A stretch of 64,000 nt of DNA from Sycobia sp. Sy_11 (Eukaryota > Arthropoda > Insecta > Hymenoptera > Epichrysomallidae), in NCBI GenBank assembly GCA_018907035.1, contig JACCIC010000022.1, forward strand, positions 4,163,501 to 4,227,500, in the 5' to 3' direction. The position numbers and the translations under genes were made by a program. Positions 13,980-23,916 of the stretch are shown piece by piece. Positions within the stretch are counted from its first letter, which is position 1. Each line of letters opens with the position of its first letter. The notes beneath the pieces are model-generated. The model did not search any database and was not told the origin of the DNA. It was given only the letters and a program-made list of their open reading frames with translations.

Positions 13980-16900
13980 TTCCCATCTATTCCGCCAATC
14001 TCTATTTCACCGCTACAACAAAAGCAGCTCCAACTGGGACTGCGAATGCACGCAACTGTCCCTTCATACCCGATAAATTTCGCGCTTGTTTCATCGGGCT
14101 GTCTCCTGCATTTCGCACGTTCTGCATGCTGCATCGGGAAGGGAAAAACGAAGTCCGCGGTCCGTCGCGGCGGCAACTCCATATTTAACTATATCCGCTG
14201 GAGCATCATTAAACTATAGTAGAAAAAATGCACGCCACGCATACAAAAGCGCACATATTACCTGTCCTATATGGCACAAATTAGTAGTAATGTAGTATGG
14301 GGCACATGGCAAAACAAATAATATATATATATATATATTCGCACGAGATGCGCGTGAAACGCATATCCAATACCAAATGTAAAGAAACAGAAAAACCGTA
14401 ATAAGCCGGCTCGTTAGCGCTAACCGAAAAGTAGAGAAAATAGAGAGGGAAAGAATGAAAGAGAGTGAGAGAATGAGTGAGTGAGTGAGAAATGGGGATA
14501 GATTGAAAGAAAGGATGAGAGAGAGTTGCAGAGAGATAGAGAGATGATGGGAGGCGAATCTGTACATAGCCGAGCCGTGCGTAACAAAGGCCGCTTACGA
14601 AACGTAGATCCGTCCATAGCACGTGGCTCCGAATATCCGGACAATAGTGTCTCGTCCCACCTGTTCTCCGATGGCCGGAGGCCCGATACCGCGTTCCAGC
14701 GCTTCCGGAACTCCAGGCTCAGCGGGGAATTTCACTCGGAGATCACGGGCCGAAGCCTGAGCGAGTGCCTCGACGAGTGCCTCAGGCAAACTAGCTTCCA
14801 GTGCAGGAGCGCCGTCTACTCGGAGCACTACAGGACCTGTCGACTGAGCAGGTTCAATCAGAAGGACGGTCACCGGATCATTTACGATGCCGATTACGAT
14901 TACTACGAGAATCTCATGCGTGAGTATTACGTGGCGATCGGGATTGCGTTGTTATATTGTTATATTTGCTTGAGTTACTTTGGGTGAGATATTATTAACT
15001 GATTCAGAAGTAAAAACTGAAAGTAACTCTGAAAATGACCTCAAAAATGAGTTGCGTATATTTTGAAGACCTTATGCTCTCTCCATCATTTACTATACGA
15101 CTATTACTTATATAAATTTGTAAATGTCTGTAATAAAATTTGATGTTCTGTGTAAAGGTAAGAATATTTTACCAAAAAAACTTGGCATTAAATGTTATCT
15201 TTTCTTTGAATCCAATTTTAGTGTCATAAAGGACCTATTATCGCAAATCATATATGTTTTGGAAAATAAAATTCAGATACTGTTAATTTTTATTATCGGT
15301 AATATCAGAATGCATTATCATAAATTTATCTAATATAGTATGAACTATAATTGACAATAACAGTAGGAAAATGTATATTTAAGAATATACATTTATTATA
15401 AAATATATAAGCTAAATGCTTTTTCTTCCTTGAATCTCATGTCAAAGACGGAAACTTTCGTTAAAACTTGTTTTTATTACTCAAGATATATAATTTACAG
15501 ATGAAAGTATAAATTCATTATGAAATAATATTTACAAATAAATAAATCAAATTTTTGTTCATTGTTTATTCCTATGGTCATATGGAATAGTTCGAAATCT
15601 TACCTTTTGAAATGTTTTAAAAAGTATTATAAACATGTAGTATAAAGAAAATAGTATAAAAAAATTGTATAAAAAATATAGTATAAAGAAACCCAGCATA
15701 CTATAAAATGCCTTTGAGGACTATTCGCACAGCGATGCCGTTTCTTTTGAATTATTTCATTCCAATTCTATACCATGATTCCAATTCAATATCTCGAAAG
15801 ATTTTTGTATATTATTAATGCAGATGATTCACAACGTTCGTCGACTCCAAACATGGAACATCCTTTTGCTTAGAACAACAGTTTCATCAATTTTTCAGTT
15901 TTTCATCTTGTCGTTTTCTAAGAATGAAAGAAGAAAATGAGAATTTTCAAAAATTACTATTATTTGTCTCAAAATGAAATACGCCTACACAAATATAAGG
16001 GAATAAAGTATAAACAAAAGTTAAACTGGTTTGTTTACCATAATTCTAAGTTTAACGTTAGGAAACATAGGTATGAAAGTCGAACAGATCTTACCGGTCA
16101 AACAGAAAGAATTGGGTAAATAAATTTAACACATTATCTCGTGCATAAGATAGCATTAGGTTTTAAAACTGAAAAGGGCTCATTTGAGAGTAATCAAAGT
16201 TACCTATCTTCATTTAGATGAAATTCGTTATCCACATCTAATAACATGTCCTTTTTATTATTTGTACACTGTGTTACATTTTTGTAATTTACATACTGAT
16301 TCCATGTAAATATATTTAAACAGATGTCGATTTCAAAATCACCACGTTTAAAAATATAAAGATATGATCATGTAATTCAATTTCCAATAATTGGCTGCTT
16401 AAATCAGTATGGTTAACTTACCATTTTCTATAACAGATCAATATTTAGATACCGATGGAGGACCAGGCTACAGGCCAGATCCCTTGGGTCAAGATACAAA
16501 ACATGGACGACCTTTCCTTGGAAGACCTGGTAGGTGCCAAAGAGTCATTTCCAAATTCGTATAATTTACATTATATTTGTAACATATAAAATAAGATCTT
16601 AACTAACAACATATTTTTTCCCGAAAAATAAGGCTATCCCGACGACTATCCGGGTGGAAACAAAGTCGACCGTTATCCAGAGAAGTATCCCTTCCCGGGC
16701 AGTCGTTATCCTACCCACTATCTGCCAGGTGATGAACGCTACCCCTCTCCTGGTGGACGCCCCTATTATCCACCTTCGGGTTCCGATCGTTTCCCCCCGG
16801 GCGGAGATCGCTATCCATTTGAAGACCGTTTCCCAACGGGCGATCGGTACCCCGCGATAAACCGCTATCCCATGGATAGGTACCCGGTCGGTGATCGCTA

Positions 16901-17776
16901 TCCCATGGGCGATCGCTTTCCCATCGGCGATCGATATCCAACCAACGAGGATCGATACTCTGCTCGGCCTCCCGGGAACCGATATCCAAATCGGCCACCA
17001 CCCCCACCGGTTCGCCCTGTTAATCGATTCCCGGGAGTGATACATAGATATCCAGTGGTAACGTCGTTCGATCGACCCGCGGGCTATCCACCTAGTCCGA
17101 GATTCCCCACTGGCACAACCGGGTTCCCGCCGGCCGATGACAGATACCCACCGCCACCCGCGGGGACATCGCTCGATCGATATCCCATACCCGAAGATCC
17201 TTCCGACCGCTATCCAGCAGGAATAGATGCAAATAGATTACCAGACAGATATCCGACTGCTGAACGATTTCCGGAAAAGGACAGTTATCCATATGAAAGG
17301 TGAGGAATAAATTATTTTATATTACTCGAGATTGAAAATAACCAAAATTCTAATTACTATTAAATATAAAAGTATTATTATCATTATGAGTATCGGAAGG
17401 CACTTACTATGCAACTATAGAAATTTCCAGCCTATTTTTAGCTAATTGATTACCAGTTTAAATATCTATAGCCATTTCTGATTGTCCATTAACATCAAAC
17501 GTTATTATCTTAATTCTGAATAAATAGCTTTTTTTATTTCTAGTAAATTAAAAATATGTAGAGTCGTTCTGCTATTAATATGAAATCGCTTAAACGCAGT
17601 ATAATTTTTTACATGCAAAATATTACAAAAACTATATTGTACTTTGTCAAATCATAAAACAATCAGTAGTAATAAAGTAATAATAGATTTCAAGAGCATC
17701 TATATAGTTATGCCTTCAAAATACGACTGGAAAAATCTACGAAATATAAAACTTAGAGTCGTAACTATTATCTAAG

Positions 17777-17830
<54 letters not shown>

Positions 17831-20481
17831 TAACCAAACTATGTTAAAAAGAAAAACATCAACCTCATAAACGAGCGTATATATAGAAGATATGAGATTG
17901 AGATTAGCATACAATTATCATATGTCCAAACTAGTATAATTGTTCTGAAAACAACCGTATAATTTTACCCCAGGTTCCCCGGCTACACCGGCAAGGACTA
18001 CAGCGATCGCCCGTTACACCCGGGCGCCCAGTACGGCCCGTCTCGACCCACCGGCGGCTACAACGGCGGCGCTGGCCTCGGCGGCGGCGTCGGCCCGTCG
18101 GCCGGCAACGCCCTCGGCGCCGGGGGCGGGCCCTACGACGAGGGCGGCATAGTCGGTGGCGGCTACATCGGCGAGGGCGGCGTCTACCAGACGAGGCCCT
18201 TCGGCACGGGCGGCGGCCCCATCATCGGCAGACCGCCCCTGGTCTCGCGCTGCGACGAGCAGGAGAACTTCCGCCAGGTCGGCGCCGGCACCCGGGTGCG
18301 CAAGCCGTTCGTGCGCCGCTACACCTCGGCCTCGTCGCTGACCCAGTGCGAGCGCGAGTGCGCCGACGCCCGGGACTTCGTCTGTCGGTCGTTCAATTAC
18401 CGGCCGTACGCCGCCATGTACGGGGCCGAGAGAGACAATTGCGAGCTGAGCGACAGGGACTCGAGGGACATGGACATGGGCAATCCGATTTATTACGACT
18501 CGGGCTCGGAATACGACTTTTACGAGAGGAACAGCGGCAGGCAGGGCGTTGACGAGTGCCTAGATGGTGATCATATTTAATTTTTCTTTGTTTTGTTTTT
18601 TACATGACGCGCATTTAGTTTTAGTTTTTTATCGTTTTTGTTTTTGTTTTAATTTGTTTATTAAGGTTTTTTTTTACTCTTAATCAAAATGCCTTAGTAA
18701 TGTAAAACAGTAAGCATTAAGGCTCGGACTTTTATTTGAGCCTCAAAGTATTCAAATATATGTGAAATGCGTTAATCGAAAATCCAAAAAAATTTACATA
18801 GACAACTACTCGCGATATATAAGGCTCTGTTTGATAAACGATTTCGACCAATAATTCCATGGTTGAATTATCAATTAATCAACTATCAGCTGAAATAATT
18901 TAGAGATTTGAACGATACAACTATCAAAGTTATTAAATCATAAAAAGTACTATGAGATTCTTTGATAAATATTTTTCTCAAATGTATTATTATAATTAGT
19001 TAGCGTGTTATTATATTTACATTTACGGCATTTTCAGTGAGCCAGGTGTGCAACGAAGATGGTATGGAATTTACGCTGCGTACACCGGAGGGATTTATTG
19101 GGAGAATTTATACCTATGGTTATTACGATCGATGCTTTTTCCGTGGCAATGGCGGAACCGTAAATGTTTTAAGAATCAGTGGGGCTCAAGGATATCCAGA
19201 ATGCGGTACTCAAAGAGTAAGTTTGTTTTGTTTTTGAATTAGCTCTAAAATTCAACCAATGGTAGTGCCATAAATAACGTATGTGATATATGTATTTACA
19301 TTTACTTGTTAATTAATTACGTTTGTTAAATGTTGTTTAAGATTTACATGTAAATTCTTACATAATTAGAATTTTTCTTATATAATATTTCAGTATGGCG
19401 ATACTATGACTAATATAGTGGTAGTTCAATTCTCGGATTACGTGCAAACCGGAAGGGATAAGCGATTTAATTTAACTTGTCTATTCAGAGGTCCTGACGA
19501 GGCTGTCGTTACCTCTGGTTATATTGGTTCTGGGTATGTATACATAATAAAACGACTCATTTCGAAATGTATAGCTTATAAGTACACGTTTCAATAATAA
19601 AAATTGGCCTTAACAGAACCGCAATTTAATTTGAAAAACAAATCGCATTTCAGCAGATCGGGTTCTCCCATTCCCATAGAATATCTGCCGGCCGAGAATA
19701 CGCTGAGCTCGCGCGTTCGATTATTAATTCTGTACCAGGGAAGACCGACCACGACAATCGCCGTTGGCGATCCCCTCACGTTTAGACTGGAAGCTCAGGA
19801 TGGGTCAGTATGGCGATATTGAGCCTCTTAGTTATAACGAAAAAGGTTCGAAATTATTGTTTATCGAACTCCTTCGATTCCTTTTTACAGATATAACTAC
19901 GCAACCGACATCTTTGCTACCAACGTTGTGGCGAGAGATCCCTACTCCGGAAGAAGCGTTCAGCTCATAGACCGATACGGGTACGTAATAAATGCGTTTC
20001 ATGCGCAGTTGAATAATTTTGTCATTATAACAATCTATCATTATAACACGCGTCACGTCCTCCTCCACAGCTGCCCGGTCGACAATTACGTCTTCCCAGG
20101 TCTGGACCGGCTGCGCGAGGGCGACAGCCTCGAGGCGCGCTTCAACGCCTTCAAAATACCGGAGTCCAACTTCCTCGTGTTCGAAGCGACCGTGAGGACG
20201 TGCAGGGACGGCTGCCAGCCGGCCTTCTGCTCGTCGGGCACCGGCAGGAGCGAGCCGTCCTACGGCCGTAAGCGCCGATCGGTGGGGCCCGAGGCCGTGC
20301 TCGAGGGCAATTCCACGAGCGCCGATGGTGGGAACGCGACCGTCGGCGTAACGGAGACGGCGACAGCCGGCGCCGCAGCAGCAGCGAATGGGACGGACGC
20401 CGAGGTGAAGGACACCACCGGGACCGAGGAGGAATTCGTACGGGAAATGATCGAGGTGAAGATTTATATTTATTTATATAC

Positions 20482-20542
<61 letters not shown>

Positions 20543-22423
20543 TAGTAGAGCGATGCCAACAATAACTGAGGGTGAGAGATTCTATATTTAAATAGTAACT
20601 TTATTTATTAAAAGAAGACGGAAACTGATCAATTTCAGTTGACCTTGTCTGAAATTCTAGTCAATTTCTCAAATTATACATTATCTCATTATCTATTTCA
20701 ATTACGAGGGGCGTTGACGATCACAGTATATATTATTGCGATACCTGCAGCATTTCGGCTACCTGCGCTACCCTCGTCAGCACCAACCGATGTTCAAACT
20801 AGAACTAAGATGGGGAGTTCCCCTACTGCTAATACTCCATCCCTATGTATTCTTCTAGACATAAATTACCTTATATATATATATATTTAACCTCTTAAGA
20901 AGATTTAGGAATAAAAATGTATGATTATTAATATAAAGGCATTTTCCTCCATGAAAAAATTTTAAAATATTGTGAATGGAAAATTACTGTTAAATGAGGT
21001 AGCTGCCAACAGCAGAAAAAAAAATTATAGTGTTGTAATTGATGCAAATAGGCAATTTATCACAAAATGATAAAATACGATTCGATATGGTAAACAAATC
21101 TGAAATATATAAATTGATAAATGTCACACGGATCGCGTTATTTTAAAGCAACAATTGCTGTAAAAATGTAATTGAGACTGCAATATATAAAAATAAACGT
21201 AATCCCTATTCTATCCTTACATAAGGGGTCTAATGCAAAGGTGATTATATATATTGAATTGTATATTCAGACATATTAATTATCAGCCCCACATAATGAG
21301 TAAAAAATTGCATTTCATTGAAAAATGGAAACAGTTAATTCCACCCTCCCGGAAAGAGTCAGTTTTTACATTGGGGGAGTTATTTCATCCGCTTTGTTCT
21401 CTTCAACATTTAAATTTTTACGTAATTTTATAATTTCACAGCTTAATTTCACCCTTTCATTAAGGATTTTAGCTAAACAATTATTGGAGTTCAAAATAGA
21501 ACATCAAATCTGCCCTATTTTGCATAAAATTATATTTATTCCAAGCTAATCTAAACTAAACATTTTTCATATGTCTCGGGATGTTATCGTTCCAGCGTTA
21601 ATAAATTGAGACAAAAATGACTGTAAAATCTTATAGTACGAGAAAATATTTATTATACCAATTAAACATTCCTAATACACCATTTCGATTCTGTATAGTG
21701 ATTTGAATAAAATGATTATTAGGTCTTTGATTCGAGATACGATATGACGGACGAAGAGGAGAACACAGTCGCGGAAAAGAGAGTCGCGCCCGTAGTAGAT
21801 ACGGTTTGTATAACTCCAAACGAATATTATGGGCTCATGATTGCCGTAGTTGTTCTCGTAGTACTTTTGGCTTCTATTGTACTTTTAACAGTATTAATTT
21901 ACAGGTAAATCATCACAATTTATCAAATATAATATTATAATGAATTTCTTCTAACTGTTATAATTTTAATTCTTAACTACATCCTCATTTATTTATTTTA
22001 GAAAATACGTTTATGCAGTTGTTGTGAAAAATCGCCGAGCGGATAGATTATCTAATCACAGCAGGAATTCGGAGGACACTTACAGCACGCGGGCTAATAA
22101 CTTCTCCTTTCTTCGTTCCGGCCTCCAGAATCCCAGCCGAACCTCGTAAGTATCGACAGACGAAATACGACCTAATCACGTATGAATAATCAGGCAATTC
22201 GATTTTTACTTTTAGCCCGATCGCGAGAACGCTGAGTCACATAATTAATCAGCGCACGATGTCGTCGGCGACTCTGACCGGCTTCGCTGGGACATCGAGC
22301 AACCATAGAACGAATTTCGATCCGAGCGAGCCGATCTATACCGATCCGTCGCTCTTTGAAGTCTCGGGGAATAATTTGGCCGGCTCAAAAGCCTCGCTGA
22401 ATGACAATTTTCACCTGACGTGA
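2158..22423 (+). CDS. nompA: NompA-like protein: five PAN modules, ZP domain, transmembrane (18 exons)
   Basis: Coding exons: 2158-2233, 2614-2699, 5285-5546, 10873-11002, 12271-12422, 12738-13013, 14608-14919, 16437-16529, 16633-17299, 17974-18566, 19038-19216, 19394-19533, 19657-19803, 19891-19980, 20071-20455, 21723-21904, 22002-22145, 22216-22423 (TGA). All junctions are GT-AG, every phase matches, and the total is 4122 nt (1373 aa). Order: signal peptide (1-25), PAN1 (30-139), PAN2 (149-233), PAN3 (240-324), PAN4 (about 350-430), Pro-rich RYP repeats (463-684), Gly-rich linker, PAN5 (778-880), ZP (887-1121), RKRR site (1134-1137), membrane helix (about 1233-1256), cytoplasmic tail. Family knowledge: Drosophila NompA has several PAN modules plus a ZP domain, is secreted by support cells and links the sensory cilium to cuticle or dendritic cap in bristle and chordotonal organs. 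Other insect PAN-ZP proteins (trynity, neyo, morpheyus) have fewer PAN modules. The exon 7 start and an alternative acceptor in exon 13 are the uncertain points. Confidence 0.85.
2731..2790. repeat. (CA)n-(CG)n-(TG)n mosaic
   Basis: Alternating purine-pyrimidine run about 30 nt past the exon 2 donor of nompA; arranged as an imperfect palindrome. Confidence 0.85.
3018..3056. repeat. (CT)n microsatellite
   Basis: About 19 uninterrupted CT units in nompA intron 2. Confidence 0.95.
5096..5158. repeat. (TA)n microsatellite
   Basis: Long TA run with one C interruption, about 130 nt before nompA exon 3. Confidence 0.95.
5285..5546 (+). CDS. nompA: nompA exon 3: PAN module 1
   Basis: Starts after TTAG in phase 0 and ends at CTCCT|GTAAGT. 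The readable core is EKCQELCLRD, then RACSSFDF, CYLS and a closing VCL, which is the PAN/apple cysteine layout (C-x3-C helix, then Cys on the following strands). The exon is GC-rich, unlike the AT-rich introns on both sides. A (TA)n run begins about 20 nt past its donor. Confidence 0.85.
5567..5610. repeat. (TA)n microsatellite
   Basis: Starts about 20 nt after the exon 3 donor. Confidence 0.95.
6348..6396. repeat. (TA)n microsatellite
   Basis: Pure TA run in nompA intron 3. Confidence 0.95.
8390..8910. promoter_or_regulatory. GC/CpG-rich island inside nompA intron 3
   Basis: Unique, CpG-rich DNA in an AT-rich intron, bordered on its right by two long (TA)n runs. It has no protein motif. 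An internal enhancer or alternative promoter is possible; this is inference from composition and position only. Confidence 0.25.
8926..8971. repeat. (TA)n microsatellite
   Basis: Right border of the intron 3 GC island. Confidence 0.95.
9109..9165. repeat. (TA)n microsatellite
   Basis: About 28 TA units. Confidence 0.95.
10761..10808. repeat. (TA)n microsatellite
   Basis: Ends about 65 nt before nompA exon 4. Confidence 0.95.
10873..12422 (+). CDS. nompA: nompA exons 4-5: PAN module 2
   Basis: Exon 4 (10873-11002) runs from an ATCGCAG acceptor to an AA|GTAAGG donor, and exon 5 (12271-12422) from TTTTCAG to G|GTAATT. Joined, they give Cys149 in ERECPNRRYVFERH, then DCEDKCLNEFSFVCRSATYD, CSLSRF and a closing NTCLN (Cys233). 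All the expected PAN cysteines are present, and the module is split by one intron just before its central helix. Confidence 0.85.
11003..12270 (+). other. nompA intron 4
   Basis: AT-rich intron. The only notable structure is a GGA-triplet run at about 11,130-11,163. No coding exon seen. Confidence 0.7.
12738..13013 (+). CDS. nompA: nompA exon 6: PAN module 3
   Basis: A whole PAN module lies in one exon. It starts after ATACAG with HRCDGLAVF, continues LDECQALCLRAEKYFCRSVE, then RQCVIS, and closes with YDLVCLDN before donor C|GTGAGT. Six module cysteines span residues 240-324. The reading frame runs on past the donor for about 70 codons, but that part has intron-like AT composition and no domain. 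Confidence 0.88.
13014..14607 (+). other. nompA intron 6
   Basis: AT-rich first half, (TA)n at about 13,926-13,974, a GC-richer unique block at about 13,975-14,215, then a purine-rich GAGA/GAGT tract (about 14,430-14,540). The frames listed across this block lack motifs. A tiny exon supplying the missing first Cys of PAN4 cannot be excluded. Confidence 0.55.
13926..13974. repeat. (TA)n microsatellite
   Basis: Borders a GC-richer block in nompA intron 6. Confidence 0.95.
14608..14919 (+). CDS. nompA: nompA exon 7: PAN module 4 (lacks outer cysteine pair)
   Basis: The core SECLDECLRQTSFQCRS and YRTCRLSRF is clear, with cysteines at about 381, 385, 393 and 405. Neither the N-terminal nor the C-terminal Cys that closes the other PAN modules is present; the module ends YDYYENLM. 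The donor is C|GTGAGT. The start is uncertain: AG at 14589, 14607 and 14619 would all give the right phase, and no pyrimidine tract precedes any of them because the upstream DNA is purine-rich (GAGA/GAGT). Confidence 0.7.
14920..16436 (+). other. nompA intron 7
   Basis: AT-rich, no gene-like content. Short repeated AGTATAAA-type units near 15,635-15,705. Confidence 0.65.
16437..17299 (+). CDS. nompA: nompA exons 8-9: proline-rich [DN]R[YF]P repeat region
   Basis: Exon 8 (16437-16529) follows ATAACAG and encodes a Gly/Pro/Asp-rich lead-in. Exon 9 (16633-17299) encodes 222 residues dominated by short repeats ending in RYP or RFP. About 15 RYP and 6 RFP are visible, most often with Asp or Asn before the Arg. 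The tightest part is an 18-nt period near 16,887-16,945 (units like GDRYPM, GDRFPI, GDRYPT). The region has no cysteine and is probably an extended or elastic spacer. The minus-strand frames here are shadows of the repeat. Confidence 0.85.
17300..17973 (+). other. nompA intron 9
   Basis: AT-rich, with a (TA)n run at about 17,779-17,828. Nothing coding seen. Confidence 0.7.
17779..17828. repeat. (TA)n microsatellite
   Basis: In nompA intron 9. Confidence 0.95.
17974..18566 (+). CDS. nompA: nompA exon 10: Gly-rich linker and PAN module 5
   Basis: Follows a strong TTTTACCCCAG acceptor and ends GATG|GTGATC. Residues 685-775 are Gly/Tyr/Pro-rich with no cysteine. PAN5 begins at VSRCDEQENF (Cys778), then QCERECADARDFVCRSFNY, NCELSDRD, and ends DECLD (Cys880) immediately before the ZP domain. 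The exon is very GC-rich (Gly/Ala codons). Confidence 0.88.
18567..19037 (+). other. nompA intron 10
   Basis: AT-rich intron that begins with T-rich (GTTTTT)-like repeats. Nothing coding seen. Confidence 0.7.
19038..20455 (+). CDS. nompA: nompA exons 11-15: ZP domain and furin-type site
   Basis: Exons 19038-19216, 19394-19533, 19657-19803, 19891-19980 and 20071-20455. The ZP domain opens with QVCNEDGMEF (Cys887), then YYDRCFF and PECGTQR. Later come FNLTCLFRG, IDRYGCPVDNYVF and RTCRDGCQPAFC, the ZP cysteine pattern. After it lies GRKRRSV (1133-1139), a consensus furin-type cleavage site usual in ZP proteins. It is followed by a Ser/Thr/Ala/Gly spacer with NST and NAT N-glycosylation sequons. 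Exon 13 has a tandem CAGCAG acceptor, so one Arg may be present or absent. ZP domains polymerise extracellular matrix at the apical surface. Confidence 0.88.
20456..21722 (+). other. nompA intron 15
   Basis: Begins at donor GTGAAG; a (TA)n run at about 20,479-20,536 starts only about 24 nt inside. The rest is AT-rich without motifs. Confidence 0.65.
20479..20536. repeat. (TA)n microsatellite
   Basis: Starts about 24 nt after the exon 15 donor of nompA. Confidence 0.95.
21723..22423 (+). CDS. nompA: nompA exons 16-18: transmembrane helix and cytoplasmic tail
   Basis: Exons 21723-21904, 22002-22145 and 22216-22423. Exon 16 encodes an acidic juxtamembrane stretch, then a helix rich in V/L/I/A (about residues 1233-1256), followed by YRKYVYAVVVKNRR, a positive-inside stop-transfer. 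The tail is about 115 residues, Ser/Asn/Thr-rich, ending DNFHLT before TGA at 22421-22423. The minus-strand frame across exon 16 is a shadow. Confidence 0.85.
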
Positions 22424-23170
22424 AGAATTATTTAAGATACTTATTGGCGGCAAAGCAATATCTCAGAGATTTGCTTTGACATTTAAAAGTCTAATTATTA
22501 AATCTCATTGCATTACTTCAAATACATTTTTCTATAAAAATTGAAGCATTTTATGATCAATTATTTAATTCACTAACTTAAATAGTGGTTTGAGAATCTC
22601 TGAAATATCCTTAACAATGGATATTTCTATCCTTAACGATGGACAGGAAAATAAATAAAGGAAGTGCATTATTATTGCATAATGATTATCTTTTTATATC
22701 GATATCATTATAAGTAGTTTCATGAGTATTAAGACATCCACCGTGAGGACAATTATTTCTATCTTTAGCATTTATTATTATCAATTAATGCAATACGCGC
22801 CATTAAGCTTTCTATGTGTTGATTGTAGCATTACGGAGAACGTTTAATCGAATCTTGTTGCATTTAACGATTGAATCTTATTGAATCTTATTAGGTTTAT
22901 TGTTTAATCTACGATAGTAAGCTAAACAAGCACGTCGATATATAATAATTATTAATACTGCCAACTGCATTTGTAAATTATAAACATTTTTATTATGTAA
23001 TAAATTTTATATAGCATAAAACTATTTTTAACAAAGATATTTTTAACAAAATAATATTGTAATTACAATTGACTATGTAGCTATTGTTTGTTCATTATTA
23101 AATCTCGCTTTAAAAACCTTAAGTGTCTTACATCGCATTATATAATTATTTTATAACTTCATATACACAT
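22424..23170. other. convergent 3' region between nompA and the SANT gene
   Basis: 747 bases between two stop codons facing each other. It should contain both 3' UTRs. AATAAA on the + strand occurs at 22,650-22,659 and again near 22,999. No ORF of note. Confidence 0.6.
22650..22659 (+). terminator. candidate poly(A) signal of nompA
   Basis: Two overlapping AATAAA hexamers (22,650-22,655 and 22,654-22,659) lie about 230 nt past the nompA stop. A further AATAAA is at 22,999-23,004. Which one is used cannot be decided from sequence alone. Confidence 0.45.
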
Positions 23171-23856
23171 TTATTTGTTTTCGTTGTCATTGTCCTCTAT
23201 CGCATCCTCGCATTCTTCCCTTAATTTTTGTAACTTATATGTCATGCAAATCATTCGCATTCTTGCGTCCTCCTTCCTATATTCTGCTTCTTCGAGTTTT
23301 AATTTAGCTTCTTCTTTTAAAATTGCGGCTGTGTCTAATTTTAATTGAGCTTCTGAAATCGCGAATTCATATAATTCGCTATTTCTTTGCATTTTACTGG
23401 TTTTCGGATTTTTCTGTTTGCTTTGTTTTTTGGTTGAAATGGTTTTTTTTCTCATTTTTTTGATTGGCGGGTCATCAGTTTCGAAGGGTAGTTCATCCAT
23501 TGATACTGAATCATGCTCGTTTACTTGTTCCTCGTCCAAATCACCATTCGCCTCTAAAATTACGTTTACTTACGTTATAAAAATTATAGATATTTAATCA
23601 CAGATTTTCCTCTTACAAAAAATATAAAAAACTTACCTTCGTCTCTTTTTTGAAATGTTGATGGTATTAGTCCCTCAAAAGTAAATGGTTCGCAATCTTT
23701 TGGTTGAAAAACTACATTTGGTGGAAGACCAACCGAAGCTGATGACGGCGGTTGTTGAGAATTTTCATTCACATTTTGTTCAGTTATTCTAAAAATATAC
23801 GCAATACAATGACAAGTATAAAAAAATATTGCGTCTGAATAAAACAAAAAACGGTA

Positions 23857-23916
<60 letters not shown>

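Noticed and set aside
16599..17292. Minus-strand frames across nompA exon 9
   Set aside because: Antisense shadows of the RYP repeat; periodic composition only.
18156..18341. Ala/Arg-rich frame inside nompA exon 10
   Set aside because: Out-of-phase shadow of the Gly-rich coding region.
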